From assembly GCA_028753945.1 (NCBI GenBank), contig JAPNXP010000002.1, positions 13,640,001 to 13,704,000 of the forward strand: a DNA stretch of 64,000 bases. Reading direction: 5' to 3'. A model generated the notes under the pieces. The model made no database searches. It had not been told where the DNA came from and was given only the letters and a program-made list of their open reading frames with translations. Shown here in pieces: positions 10,440 to 22,600 of this stretch. Each line of letters begins with the position of its first letter. The first letter of the stretch is position 1. Source of the stretch: Hexactinellida sp. DTS-2022 (Eukaryota; Porifera; Hexactinellida). Both the position numbers and the translations under genes were made by a program.

Positions 10440-10689
10440 TAACAGATTGGACTCTACTACCGTTACACCTCAGAACATTTTAAATTGATGTTTCAAAATG
10501 TTACATACATTTTAACTAATATTGTATTGTATTAGGGACTAAGAAATCTGATATAATTGCTATCGAATTCCAAGCTTACACCCCTCCCATATCTGTATCT
10601 ACCTACTATTAATATATCTACGTATATATTTGAATATGAACAGTTTAATTCGTCCCTGATATTTTGAACTTGTGATAACTGTGTTCGAG
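10440..10689. other. 5' flank of the LRR-EGF gene
   Basis: AT-rich sequence with no clear promoter element. The frame stays open for six codons upstream of the ATG at 10690. I place the start at that ATG because a signal peptide begins exactly there. Confidence 0.4.
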
Positions 10690-13401
10690 ATGGTTGCAAG
10701 GTTCGTTTTATTCGTTTTTGGTATTTTCACTCTAATTGCTCAGGGTGCAGGAAATTGTCAACCTTATTCAAGTAGGAATTATTGCGGATATAATGCCTGC
10801 TACTTTTATAGTAACACAAGAGTATCTGAAACATTAACTTATTGTGCAACAAACTATCGATATTATTATCGACATTATAGTTATAATTATCGTTATGTAT
10901 ACATATATTACAGTGGTGAAATTTATTTTGAGCTAAATCTTCCAAGTACTCTTTCGAGGCTCATTTTCTATAATTTCCATGACTCTTATGTACAAATAAA
11001 TTCCACTAAAGTGCATACATCGCTAACAAGCCTAACATTTTATCGCAATTCATATCATTTCAATCAGGCATTCATCTTCAGTTATTTTCCAAATTTAAAA
11101 TACCTGTATGCTAATGCATTCCTCGATTTCAAATATCCACAGACATTTACTAGGCTGAGTCAATTGAGTTATTTGTATGTAAATCCACCATCTGGTTCCT
11201 TGACATGGAAATTTGAATTAACAAATGACGCTTTTCGTGGGTTGTCCAATTTGAGGACAATTGAGCTTATAAGAGCAGATATGACTGATATTCTTTATGC
11301 ATTCCACGGATTAACACGATTGACTCATTTGGGACTAGAAGGTAATAAGATAAAAAAACTTGAACCAAATATCTTTAAGGATCTTAAAAGTTTAACATAT
11401 CTAGACCTGGATGGAAATGGTATCAATGAAGTAAGTGATGATGCATTCAATGGACTGACTGCTTTGAAATCTTTGTCGTTAAGTGGAAACCCGTTATTCC
11501 CATTAAGTACATTGTACAAACTCAATGCACTCACTTCATTACAAATAAATTACAATTCATATCGTACACTATCTCCAGATCCATTTGAGCAGTTAGCTAG
11601 CTTGTATTATATCTATGCTGACAATCCATTCTTCTGTGACTGTAGTTTACGCTGGACATCTCTAGTTTCTCAATACGGCCTATCAATTCAATCTGCTTAT
11701 TGCCTCGAACCGGGGAAAGTGTATAGAACCACAATTACCTCACAATCTCTATACACAAACTGCACGGCAGATAAATCTTATAATTGCTTCAGTAAATCCA
11801 TTTCATGTCCCACTGAATTAGTGTGTCGTAACACAGCGAATAGTTATGCATGCACCTGTGCTGATGGATTTAGTCTATCACACACTGGACAATGTTACGA
11901 TGAGGATGAATGTCAGTTGGGACTAGCTAATTGCGCACATCAGTGCAATAATACTGTTGGATCTTATAAATGCTATTGTAACACCGGATATCAGTTGTCA
12001 GCTGATGATAGATCGTGTGAGGATGCAAATGAATGCGCTCTGGGGACAGAAAAATGTCTCAGTGGCGAGACATGTGTTAATACTATAGGATCTTATGCAT
12101 GTAGGGAAACTGGTTGTATTAAGTCTTGTGAATTTCCACATGATAATCTTTGCATTTGTTGCGATGGGTATCGTCTTTTGAATCGTTCTCAATGTGTTGA
12201 TATAGATGAATGTCAGGAGTCAACTGACAGTTGTGACATGTATTGTCATAATACCAAAGGAAGCTATCAGTGCTCATGTGATATTGGATTCCAACTCGTG
12301 AATGAGACGAAGTGTTTGGATGTCGACGAATGTCTTATCAATAACGGTGGGTGTAGTGGACTTTGTTTGAATACTAATGGGAGTTTCACATGTCTTCGCA
12401 TCAGTTTATCTTCTGTGGAATCCTATGAATGCGCTGAATCCGGTTTCGCTAGCTCATGTCCTGAGTCACCTGATTCCACTTGCGGTTGTTGCCCAGGGTA
12501 TAATAAGTCAACAGACTCCCTCTGTGTTGACATTGATGAATGTCTGGAATCATTACATGTATGTGATATGCAGTGTCATAATACGAAAGGGAGCTACCAA
12601 TGCTCTTGCAATGAAGGGTATCAGTTAGTGGACGGGAACAAGTGTTTGGATATTGACGAGTGTTTGATCAATAATGGAGGTTGTCAAGGTGTCTGCATGA
12701 ATTCCAATGGTAGCTTTTACTGTCTAAGCATTGATATAGCAACAATAGAGTCCTATGAATGCAATGAATTTGGTTATCCCAAATCTTGTACTGTTGAAGA
12801 AGATCCTTCGTGTAGCTGTTGCACAGGTTACAAGATGCAACATAATTCCGTTTGTGTTGATATCGACGAGTGCGATGAAGCAACGCATTTATGCGAAATG
12901 AAATGTCAGAACACAAAAGGTAGTTATCTCTGCTCTTGTGATCTAGGCTACCAATTGATACATCAGAACCAATGTTTGGATATTAATGAATGCCTATCAA
13001 ATAATGGTGGTTGTCAGGGTACTTGTTTGAACTCAAATGGTAGTTTTTCCTGTCTCAGTTATAATATAACTGAAGACCAAGTGTCGACAGCAACCGCATC
13101 GGCTGATGTTAACAGCTATTTATTGGTTATTTTAGTAATTTTTGTGCTTTTAATAGTTTCTTTGTTGGTTGTATTCTCTGTTATTTTTATGTTTATGCGA
13201 GGTCTCATTAAGAAGAACAGCTATCAAGCAGTGTACCAGCCGCATCCAATTGAGCGAGACGGAGTATATGAAGTGGCTTCACAAGACGTGAGAGAAACTG
13301 CTATGCTCATAGACAAGGTGAATACTGCTGATGACACCGTCAGTGATAACTCTGTTGAGCTCTATCCTGCTCCTATTGCTAATATCCAACCTGCTGACTA
13401 A
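10690..13401 (+). CDS. Single-pass LRR-EGF cell-surface receptor, 903 residues, single exon
   Basis: A signal peptide (about 1-20, MVARFVLFVFGIFTLIAQ) is followed by a Cys-containing N-cap and about eight to ten leucine-rich repeats. The best of these are LTHLGLEGNKIKKLEPNIF and SLTYLDLDGNGINEV, around 215-260. An LRR C-terminal cap starts at 312 (NPFFCDCSLRW). One EGF domain follows, then eight calcium-binding-type EGF domains with D-x-[DN]-E-C starts from about 404. Three blocks of roughly 110 residues starting near 474, 579 and 689 are tandem duplications; each begins with a Cys module ending in CxCCxGY, then two EGF domains. One membrane helix lies at about 811-838, with a 65-residue cytoplasmic tail containing a YQAV sorting-type motif. 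The build indicates a plasma-membrane receptor or adhesion protein; the ligand is unknown. Broken relatives lie at 7605-8775 and 35680-35850. Confidence 0.9.
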   Translation: MVARFVLFVFGIFTLIAQGAGNCQPYSSRNYCGYNACYFYSNTRVSETLTYCATNYRYYYRHYSYNYRYVYIYYSGEIYFELNLPSTLSRLIFYNFHDSYVQINSTKVHTSLTSLTFYRNSYHFNQAFIFSYFPNLKYLYANAFLDFKYPQTFTRLSQLSYLYVNPPSGSLTWKFELTNDAFRGLSNLRTIELIRADMTDILYAFHGLTRLTHLGLEGNKIKKLEPNIFKDLKSLTYLDLDGNGINEVSDDAFNGLTALKSLSLSGNPLFPLSTLYKLNALTSLQINYNSYRTLSPDPFEQLASLYYIYADNPFFCDCSLRWTSLVSQYGLSIQSAYCLEPGKVYRTTITSQSLYTNCTADKSYNCFSKSISCPTELVCRNTANSYACTCADGFSLSHTGQCYDEDECQLGLANCAHQCNNTVGSYKCYCNTGYQLSADDRSCEDANECALGTEKCLSGETCVNTIGSYACRETGCIKSCEFPHDNLCICCDGYRLLNRSQCVDIDECQESTDSCDMYCHNTKGSYQCSCDIGFQLVNETKCLDVDECLINNGGCSGLCLNTNGSFTCLRISLSSVESYECAESGFASSCPESPDSTCGCCPGYNKSTDSLCVDIDECLESLHVCDMQCHNTKGSYQCSCNEGYQLVDGNKCLDIDECLINNGGCQGVCMNSNGSFYCLSIDIATIESYECNEFGYPKSCTVEEDPSCSCCTGYKMQHNSVCVDIDECDEATHLCEMKCQNTKGSYLCSCDLGYQLIHQNQCLDINECLSNNGGCQGTCLNSNGSFSCLSYNITEDQVSTATASADVNSYLLVILVIFVLLIVSLLVVFSVIFMFMRGLIKKNSYQAVYQPHPIERDGVYEVASQDVRETAMLIDKVNTADDTVSDNSVELYPAPIANIQPAD

Positions 13402-14430
13402 TTATTTGTTGATATATTAATATCTTTATCTTAATTCGTTTTATTAACATGCTTCCCTAGTTTAGATATCCTCTATTGTGTATCTATTTATTCTTCTATC
13501 ATTATTAGTTATTAGTTGTATTAGTTTATTAGTATTATTAACCCCTTGTATTTACTAACCGGCCGTATTTGAACAGCACTAATTGTACTTTTACATTCAG
13601 GCTTCTAGCAGCATAATAACATTAGTAGATTCTTCAACACAGCTATTTACATAAAACGATATGTAAAGTATAATAAAATAACAAAAAAATTAAATTAAGA
13701 TTTATATGGAGGTATTAAACTCATTAACTATATAATTAGCTAATTAAATAGATAATTTCTGATCATTAAGATGCAAGAGAATATAGAAATTCTGATTGTA
13801 GAATTGAATTCCACATGTTCGAATTACTCTAGGTGCATAATTTCAAATCAATACGATTATATTCTACTGAGATACAGCCACAGTACCATTTGTGCCACAA
13901 TTGAAACGTGGCAGAGACACTTATGCCACTTCATAGATATTTTCTAAAATGACTTAATATCACAATTTTTATTAATTTAGAACTATAGTAAGATATCTAT
14001 CGTCATTGCAGAGTAGTTTAAACAGTAGTTAATTAGTTACCAGACGACCATTGTGTCTACATTAAACTTCCAATTGTTCAGATACTTTTGGCTGCTTAGT
14101 GTATATTACTAATTGTTAGGATAATTCTAGATTAAATATTTTGTTGACTACTTATCTACTTCTAAGAATTAACCAGACTCTAATTTGAGAATGTATCTTT
14201 TTATGTATTGTATTCAATAATTTGTAGATTGTGGAGATTCCTTTTTAATAGATTTGAACTACAGTTTTTAAAATATTCAAGGACAATGACCATTTTAATC
14301 GACACCTATTTAATATTTATTTGCCACGATTCAAAACTAATTCAAGGTTAATTAAACTAAGTGGCTTTCAATGTACTGTGTATTTCTTAATGCTTGCAGA
14401 TCTTATTTTTAAAACAATAACCTTTTAATA
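13402..14430. other. 3' flank and intergenic stretch, nothing recognised
   Basis: AT-rich sequence downstream of the LRR-EGF stop, with no ORF of note and no repeat with clear ends. It ends at the hairpin motif near 14440. Confidence 0.4.
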
Positions 14431-14434
14431 ATTT

Positions 14435-15060
14435 ACGACCCCTTCGGTCTCGGTCGCTTTGCGACAGATCAGTGATTACATAGTTAGTAATATTTGTCAT
14501 AGTTATATACTTATAATTCCCGTTGAAAGCAAACTTCTAGGTTGATTTTGAATTTTCATTAATTTGTTTACCTATGTTGTGTAAACAACAACGACCAATA
14601 TTCATATTATAAGTTTATAAAAGCGAAATTCGTGTTCAGCATACTTGTTTACCTATAATACACGTTGAAAGCTAACTTCTAAGTCGATTTTGAATTTTCA
14701 TTAATTTGTTTACCTTTTTGTGTAAACAACAACAAATATTCATATTATAAATTTATAAATGCGAAATTCGTGTTCAGCATACTTGTTTACCTATTATAAT
14801 ATTTGTTTACCAATTATAACATTTGGAAGTTGTCTCTATCTCAATTATAAATGCGGTTTCTACTTTCTAGTCCCCATCACTTTAATACAATCCGGACAAA
14901 CACACAACAATCGAGATTTAATAATACGAGCCCTTCGGTCTCGGTCGCTTCGCGACGGATCACTCTTACAAAAGTCGCTTCGCGACTTTTGTTTGTTCGT
15001 GATAGACACTACGCAACGCAATTAATTAACGGCCGCTTCGCGGCCTTACTCTCCTCAAAT
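14435..15060 (+). repeat. Dispersed repeat: 142-bp tandem units plus GTCGC-TTC-GCGAC hairpin cluster
   Basis: A hairpin motif (CCCTTCGGTCTCGGTCGC) lies at about 14440-14467. Two tandem units of 142 bp follow (CGTTGAAAGC at 14521 and 14663), then the conserved AATCCGGACAAACACACAAC block (about 14888). A second hairpin cluster at 14932-15047 contains AAAAGTCGC-TTC-GCGACTTTT and GGCCGC-TTC-GCGGCC. Copies in the opposite orientation are at 39185-39320 and 40605-41250, and partial copies at 20395-20560 and 34600-35240. Dispersed copies on both strands imply a mobile family, probably non-autonomous. The superfamily is not determined. Confidence 0.75.
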
Positions 15061-15479
15061 ATCACTCTTAAATAAGTTAAACCTGTGACTTGTAAATTAC
15101 ACGTATACTCAATTCAGTATGCTGCTATATGGGACCCAAGTATGTCAACTAATTAATTAATTAATGTTAATAAGTTTATAATAACTAATTAGCCCAGGAT
15201 TACTGCATAGTAAATTGTTTGATTATTATTTAATTTGCTGCATCATCAATATGTAATTTATTATGCAGAAGAGATAGGTATAGTAAATAGTTGAATTACT
15301 TAGATAGTAATATTATGCATACTTATGTGATTGACGTAAGAAAATAATATATCAATCACCAATAAACTGAAGCCAAACTGGATTATTCAAATCTGAAATT
15401 TCGGAAATAACACTTGCACTTTGCTATACCTGTGTTGGTACGATACACTATTTATGGTTGATTTGTGTAGGGACTAATT
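15061..15479. other. Non-coding stretch, nothing recognised
   Basis: AT-rich sequence with a short TTAATTAATTAATTAA run near 15153. No gene or repeat ends were seen. Confidence 0.35.
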
Positions 15480-15795
15480 ATTAACTGTGTCACAATCAGA
15501 AGAAAAATGGGAATTCGTGAACTGCTATCAGGTGTAAAAATTTAGTGTACGTCTAATGCTTTAAATTTTCCACAGATCGGAGCAAAATTGGCAAGTTAGT
15601 ACAATATATCTGTTTTTCGAAACTGTTACGTCATAATCCTGTTATTTCGTTTGGAAAACCAATGATCGTTGTCGCAGTACAAAACTACCCCTGTATACAA
15701 ATTTCAGCTTTCTGGGACTCGTAGTCTTTCCAATCAATTCTGGACAAACACACAAACAGACAACAATTCCGCTTTTATTATATAGATAGATAGAT
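15480..15795. repeat. Dispersed repeat ending in CAATTCTGGACAAACACAC and a TAGA tail
   Basis: The segment 15655-15770 matches, inverted, the segment 38750-38890. Shared parts include CCAATGATCGTTGTCGCAG, CCCCTGTATACAAATTT and GACTCGTAGTCTTTCC. It ends in a short TAGATAGATAGATA tail at about 15783, a form common at the 3' ends of some non-LTR retroelements and SINEs. That assignment is only a suggestion. Confidence 0.6.
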
Positions 15796-15939
15796 ATAAC
15801 TAAAAACAGCTAACTCAATTACCTTTTAGTATACGATAAGCTAAGATGACTCTTACAAACAGTCCTAGTTAAACAAACCATAGGATAAATAGTATTAAAT
15901 ACAAGAATATTAACAAAGGTTTTGTAATTCAAGCTAACT

Positions 15940-18900
15940 CTACTTCTCAGCTATAACCTGGTGCTTAGCAAAGTCCAGGAAGATCTGTTCCAAAGTAGTT
16001 TGGCTGACTCCATAGTCTGTGATATTCAATCTCTCTTTGTTCTCCTCAATTATCTCAAATATCTCAGAGTACAATAGCCCATCACCCAACAGATGGTAAT
16101 CAAGTGCTAAAGAGTGTTCACTCAATAGGTTTGAACCTAAAAACGTGTTTGATACGTAATGCTTAACGTCAGATATGTATTTAGCTTGCTCTTCAATATC
16201 TCTTGCCTCTTTCACCCTAAAATTTAAAGTAAAACCCTCACCAAATTTGCTTTTAAGAGATTGAATATTCCCTAAACACTTGAACTCGCCATTCACCATG
16301 ATAGCAAGTCGTGTGCACAGGGCTTCGCATTCTTCCATTGAGTGAGTTGTGAGTATAATGCAACGCCCCCCTCTGGTGATGTCATTAATCACATTCCAAA
16401 ATAATCTACTTGCACCTGGGTCCATGCCAGTCGTAGGTTCATCCAATAGTATTACAGGTGCGTTACCGATCAGAGCAGCAGCAGTGCTTAGTTTTCGCTT
16501 ATTTCCACCGCTATAGGTGCCACATTGGAATCTCGCATGCAAATCCAAATTCATCCGACTTATTTCAAATCGGACAACTTCCGCTATTTTTGACTCGTGT
16601 ACACCACGAATGCGAGCATAGAGAGTCAACAGTTGATATGAGTTTAGATAGCCTTGGAGAGCGTCGAATTGTGGACAATAACCGACTCGTTGCCTCACCT
16701 GATTGAGTTGGGTTTTAACGTCAAAGCCATGAATTTTAGCCGCACCGGAGGTGGACATGATATTACCGGTCAGCATCTCAAACGTGGTCGTTTTCCCCGC
16801 ACCGTTAACACCTAGCAAACCGAAACATTCTCCGTAGTTCATCCCGATCGAGAGGTGTTTTACTGCGTGTTTAGTCTTTCGACCAAACAGAGAGTTCCCG
16901 TGAAACACCTTTGATATATTTTGCATAACAATGGCATCATTAGTACCTTCATTAGACTCAATTCGCCGTCTCTCTTCACTGACGTCATGGTCTTCATTTT
17001 CGAAGTTCCCAACTCGGTTCATGGAGGGAGATAACATATTTATGAACTTAGTCACCCTGTAAAGGTTTTCAAGAAGAGGAATGGTAAATAATATCACTAA
17101 TCCGATGAGAAATGGAAAAATGATGTTAAGCAGGATTCCGGGATAAGAAAATATGTACAAACTTTCCACTACAGTCAAGCCACTAGTTCGACAAATATCC
17201 AGGGATAGTGGACTTTGTGTACATGCAGTTAGTCTCTGTTGGTTTATATAGAGGTTTGTAATCCCATTACCGTATGCGAAGCTAGGAATAATGGTAAATA
17301 TGTATTGAAGGGTGATTGACAAGGTGGCATCTGTTAAAGCGAGGCCCAATAGATTAATAATCAAACTCGTGATTAAATAAGTTATGAAATGGAACACAAA
17401 CACGTATGCAAAAGCATTTAAAGGGGAGTTGAATAATAAACTTGCAAGGTAACCGATAGGGGCTGATGAGAAAATGAAGCTAGCATGTAGCAGGAAAATT
17501 ATTATTAGATTTGCTCCATGAAAGGGAAAATCTGGGAAAAAAGTGAACGGTAGAAATAATAATATAAGAGCGACAACAGACATCGAAAAGTCTACGATGT
17601 AATTTCCGATCCAATAGCTTGTCGAGTGGAGACCAGAAATATATTGGAGGAATTTAGATCGAGTATTTTTCTCCTCAACCAGGAAAACTACGAAACTCGA
17701 TGCGAAGAAAGAAATTCCAAATACAAAAATTAAGGGGAAAATTACGAATTCTGCTAGATCTACTACAAGGGTTCCAATAGAGGGCAACGGATGGTTGTTG
17801 ACACGAATAAGAGGGACAGGACCAGATAGATTATAGGCATTCCACAGAGAAAATAGCTGGTATTCGTGTAGAATTCTTAACCCAACAGCAACGAGTGGCT
17901 GTATCTGGTTGTTATACCACAAAGTAACACGTGAAGTTGTTGTGGTGATAGGCGATATACAACCAACACCAGGGAGAATACATATATCTCCAGATTCAGA
18001 GTAGGCGCTAGAACAAATACCAGATGTCTCATTTGTTAGCGTTACAGTAGAGAATTCGGAACAGCACAGACATACATTTGCTAAGCTCTCTGGGTCTTGT
18101 AGATTGGTTGTCACAGCCATGAGATAATTTTCGAAGAAGTTGATGGGGTCATTCGTACTAACTCGTATTATATACTCATTAATATAAGTTGTTTTAACTT
18201 CAAGCGGACCTTGACTGGTAACAGAAAATATCTCTGGACTCAAAGGGTTGTATAAACCTTTGGGCGGCACTGGGCAGTTGATGTCTGTTGGTGCTGATTG
18301 GCAACTCAAACAATCTGTGCAATGAGTGTAGCCAAAATCTGGATTAATACTTGAACAATTATTGATTCTTGTAAAATCCTCAACAATAAGGTTGGCACAG
18401 TACCGGTCCAATATTTGGTAGTTGTAATCACAACACTGGGAAGCATTGGTGAAATTCCCAACTGAATCTATGATGGATAAGTAACTGTCTAACACATTTG
18501 TTGACGTCTGAAGACCATTTGAGAGAGAGAAATTTCCTACTAAGTCTAGATTAAACTGGTTCGGTAAAGTATTAAGGGTCTCAGGTGTTTCCATGTAGTA
18601 TAATGAAGCTAGGCTTGGACTGACCATAGTACCTTCAATATTTAGTTCCAATTTATTGTTAATGATGAGTAAGTCTGTGAAAACTGCAAACAAACCAGCC
18701 AATATGTATACCCCTGGCATCACAATTTGGAGAATAAGCAAGCTATATCGTTTATAGGTGTAGATTATACGTTTTAGCAGAACTGCCATTATTTGTTGAA
18801 ATCTTAATGTAATACCGGAATTGAGTGGTATTTCTTGTAGCTCTTCGTGCTGTTTTAAATTAAGTTCTGGGTAAATTTTTGTACTAGTGTAAATAATATC

Positions 18901-19613
18901 AATAACTGATTCCAATCTGGGATGATTTGATTTACTTTCCTTCTGGATTGTATCAGAGTCATCTAAAGACAATTTAAAATATTTTCTTGGTGATTTTGAA
19001 ATTGTGACATCGCATGTTTCTTTTTCAAAAGAACTGTATTGTCTAAGAGTATTTCCGGGAGGTAAAACGCATTGCTCATCTGCCTGTCGTAATGAAATAC
19101 GTCCTTCACAAAGAGAATGAAATATAGAACTTCTATGCTGTCTTCGCTTCTCTTTTTCTACGAAATTTTGATCACTAACTCTACGAAAAACTTCATCCAA
19201 AGTTGTTAGAGTACACCCAAAACTCTCTATTCCTACTTCCGCACTGGATTCCTCCAAAAACTGAAAAAGCTTAACGAAAGTTGAAGGATGTTTTGAAGGA
19301 AGTATGAAAGAGAGCTCAGAACCAATTAAATCATTGATCGAAGCTTTAGGTACGTAGTGCTTTACAATATCAAATATATTACTCGGATTGCACTTATCGT
19401 TTTTAGTCATTATTAGATGGTATCCGACACCAAATCTGCTCTTAAGGAAGAGAGACGAACCACAAGCATTCAAACTACCATTGGAGATAATGGCAATACG
19501 ATCACCGAGAATATCAGCTTCATCCATAAAATGTGTGGTTAGTACTATTGTACGACCTTCTTTGTATTTTTCTAACAAATCCCAAATAGTTCTTCTTGCT
19601 TGAGGGTCCAGTC
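15940..19613 (-). CDS. ABCA gene exon 3 (end of NBD1, TMD2, NBD2)
   Basis: The acceptor is a T-rich tract ending CTTTTCAG (AG at 19615-19614). It encodes the rest of NBD1 after the D-loop (GLDPQARR, switch His in TTHFMDE), a ~250-residue linker, TMD2 (first helix about residue 975, helix cluster about 1290-1520) and a complete NBD2. The end matches the ABCA C-terminus (LEQIFLDFAKHQ). The TAA stop is at 15940-15942. A 3.7-kb exon without interruption is unusually long for this family. Confidence 0.93.
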
Positions 19614-22600
19614 CTGAAAAGAAAAAAATTATAGCATATTTATCAATCATCCTGGAATTCTTGCAATACTCAGGGATCTTAATTGTGCCTTAGTATAACT
19701 GAAAAACAATTTTACCCACAGAGTATCTTAAACAGTGGTTTATCTTCTCGTCCGGAAATTTTTATGGTGGTTAAATTTATACGGAACCCTAAAGATGTTA
19801 GTTACAATCCATGATCGATTAATTCAATGATGCGGCACTATTTAGTCAAGTTCCACTCGGCACCGAAATCGAATCACACTGCAAGCACCTTGACTCTTCC
19901 ACCTAACCTAGTTGGCACCTTTGCAGTGACGTATCATTACTAAATGCCGCCAGGGGCGAAACGAAATAATGTTTAAATGTATATACATACTATAATATTT
20001 ATTTTCGCCCTCTAAGAAGCAATTTTCCTCCTACCCCCCCAAACGATAGGTCACTGCACCTAGAGTAATCCCTAATCTAAAGCTGGCTACTTAAGTACCA
20101 TTTATAGATAATTTGTGAGTATAATATAATCTAGTCTAGAATGTCGCGGTCGTTAACAATAGCTCCCTCTGTTCTACAGATTCATGAAATTTTATTCTGT
20201 TAATCCAGGGATTTACCATGGACTACTTACGTATTTGGCCTTTGATTTGTCTATTGACCTTCTGATCTATTTTTCTAGAGACAATAAATTTTGGAAAGTT
20301 GTAAAATCCAGGGAAATCCATGAAAATATTCAGATAATTTTCTGCGGGTTGGTAAATATACAATAGAGAAGTGAGATGGATTTTTCTGGGTTGAATAACA
20401 AATATTAATATTATAAATTTATAAATATGAAATTCGAAATCAGCATACTTGTTTACCTATTATAAGTTAGTTTCTATCGCGGTTTTTATTCCCCCATCAC
20501 TTTAATACAATCCGGACAAACAAACACACAAACAACAATCTTTTAATTTTAGATTATACACCAGTTATGAATGCATTCGCACCGGTACGAGTGTATACTG
20601 CAACTTCTACGCCATTAATTAGTTCTTATATCTTGGTGCTTGTACTCAATTCATACAGATACTGAGATACAATTACGTGATTAAGGAGGAAAAAGAAGAT
20701 TATATATTAAAATTTTAACTTAGTATACGTACACATGCATATACACTAAACTGAACTGCAAACCCGTAATATTTATCACAATAATAAATGAAGAAGGTAA
20801 AATCTAAACAAGACTAACCTGAGGATGGTTCATCCAGAATAACTGTCTTAGAACCTCCTATCAATGCCAATGCAACACACAGTCTACGCTTCATTCCTCC
20901 TGACAGCTGGTGCGACAGATTATTAGCTTTATCCTCCAATTTTACATCTTTCATCATTTTTAAAACTTCTTCACTCGCTTTCTTGCAATTCCAAATACCT
21001 TTCAGTCGAATGAAGAAATGCATGTGTTCCTTGACAGTTAATTGGTCTATCAACACATTATGCTGAGGACAAATACCTAAATTTCTTCGAATCTGATTGA
21101 AATCCTTGGATATATCAAGATCGTTAATATAAGCTTTCCCTCTAGTGGGCGGATAAAGTCCAGTTAGCATCGATATCGTAGTACTCTTTCCAGCTCCATT
21201 ATGACCGAGCAAACTTGTAATTTGACCAGAAAAGAAATTTATATTTAGATTTTGAACGGCTCTCTTTTTCCCAAAGTTTTTACAAAGTCCTTTAATACAA
21301 ATCCCTATACGTAAGTCAGCTGACTCATGCTCAAAAGCATCTTCAATTACATAATCTTCTTCCTCGTCGGCCTTTAATTGCATATCACAATTCAACAACT
21401 CTTTGCCACACCAATATTCACTTGTGAATGGAAAGTAAAACGGTCTACGAAAACCATATTCCTTTGGCCATACTTCATCAAAATACCAGGTCAACAACAA
21501 ATAGATGATGATATCTAAAATCAACATGCCATAAACATACACGATAGGAAAGTCCTCATAATTCTCCTTTGTTGTACCGGCATTGTACCAATGCAGTCCT
21601 ACTTGTTCCTGCTCGCGACGACTTATAATACTCTCGCCGATAGCTACACAAGAGTTCCCGAATAAACACAGAACGAATTTCAAATAGATTGGAATATCCT
21701 CGTACCTTGTTACCAAAATCATGTACGGCAAGAAACTTGACAAGAAAGCAAGTAACGAAACCACCAAACTCAAACTTGCTGAGTCAAAAAAGGTACTAAT
21801 TAGAAATGAAAATGAAATCATGGAGTTAACATAGAGAAACAGCAAAAGCAGAATTATGGAGAAGTCACTATACTCATAAATCGTACCTACCTTCAGCATA
21901 ATGGCAATGATAATGATAATGACAAACAAGAAAATTAATTGTTTCACGTACCAACTAGCCCAATTGACAAATTTGGATAAGCCCATTATCAACATTGATT
22001 CACGGAGACGTGTTTCCTTCTCATTAACGATTTCCTTCGTAATAATTCCTGCGATATAAGTGAATACAAATATTAATAATACCCGTGGTATCAAAAATGC
22101 TAAGTTTAGGAAGGAATTTTCAAGGTGAGCAGGGTAGGGCATCTGTCTTATATCGATTGGGAGATTTGAATGTGTATATTCAGAATTTAAGATTGAAACT
22201 CTCTCTCCAATTATAGACTGTGTAATCGCATCTTGTAGTGTTATGAACCCTTGGTCACGATAGTCATTTTCAAGAATAGCATTCGGGGTAAAATCGGGGA
22301 CTGGTATTTCACTGCCAAGCTTTGTAGGGTCCAAACGAAGGGTGACCTCAATGTCAGGCTCAAGTTGGTCAAAAATTACTCCGGCTATTATTGGGCGTAA
22401 AATTCTATAAGATAGAGAGTAGTATAATATAATTTGTCTAAAATAGCAAGATTTTATGTTGGTATTTCAGGCCAGTTGCAAGCAAATTATTATTCGCGCG
22501 GCGAAGTGACGACATGTTAGATCTGCCGCACCTGTTCCTACGGCCATGTATTTCCCAAAGAGAAATTCCTATTAAGTATTAAAACCAAGTATGATACTGC

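Noticed and set aside
10672..10689. GTG start for the LRR-EGF gene
   Set aside because: The ATG at 10690 begins a clear signal peptide, and an animal gene would not be expected to start at GTG.
13200..13401. ITIM or ITAM signalling motif in the receptor tail
   Set aside because: None of the tail tyrosines has the required hydrophobic residue two positions before it together with one three after it; only a YQAV sorting-type motif fits.
20814..20818. Stop codon truncating the ABCA protein after NBD1 (half transporter)
   Set aside because: The stop lies just past a consensus GT donor in a phase that joins the next exon and completes the D-loop motif.
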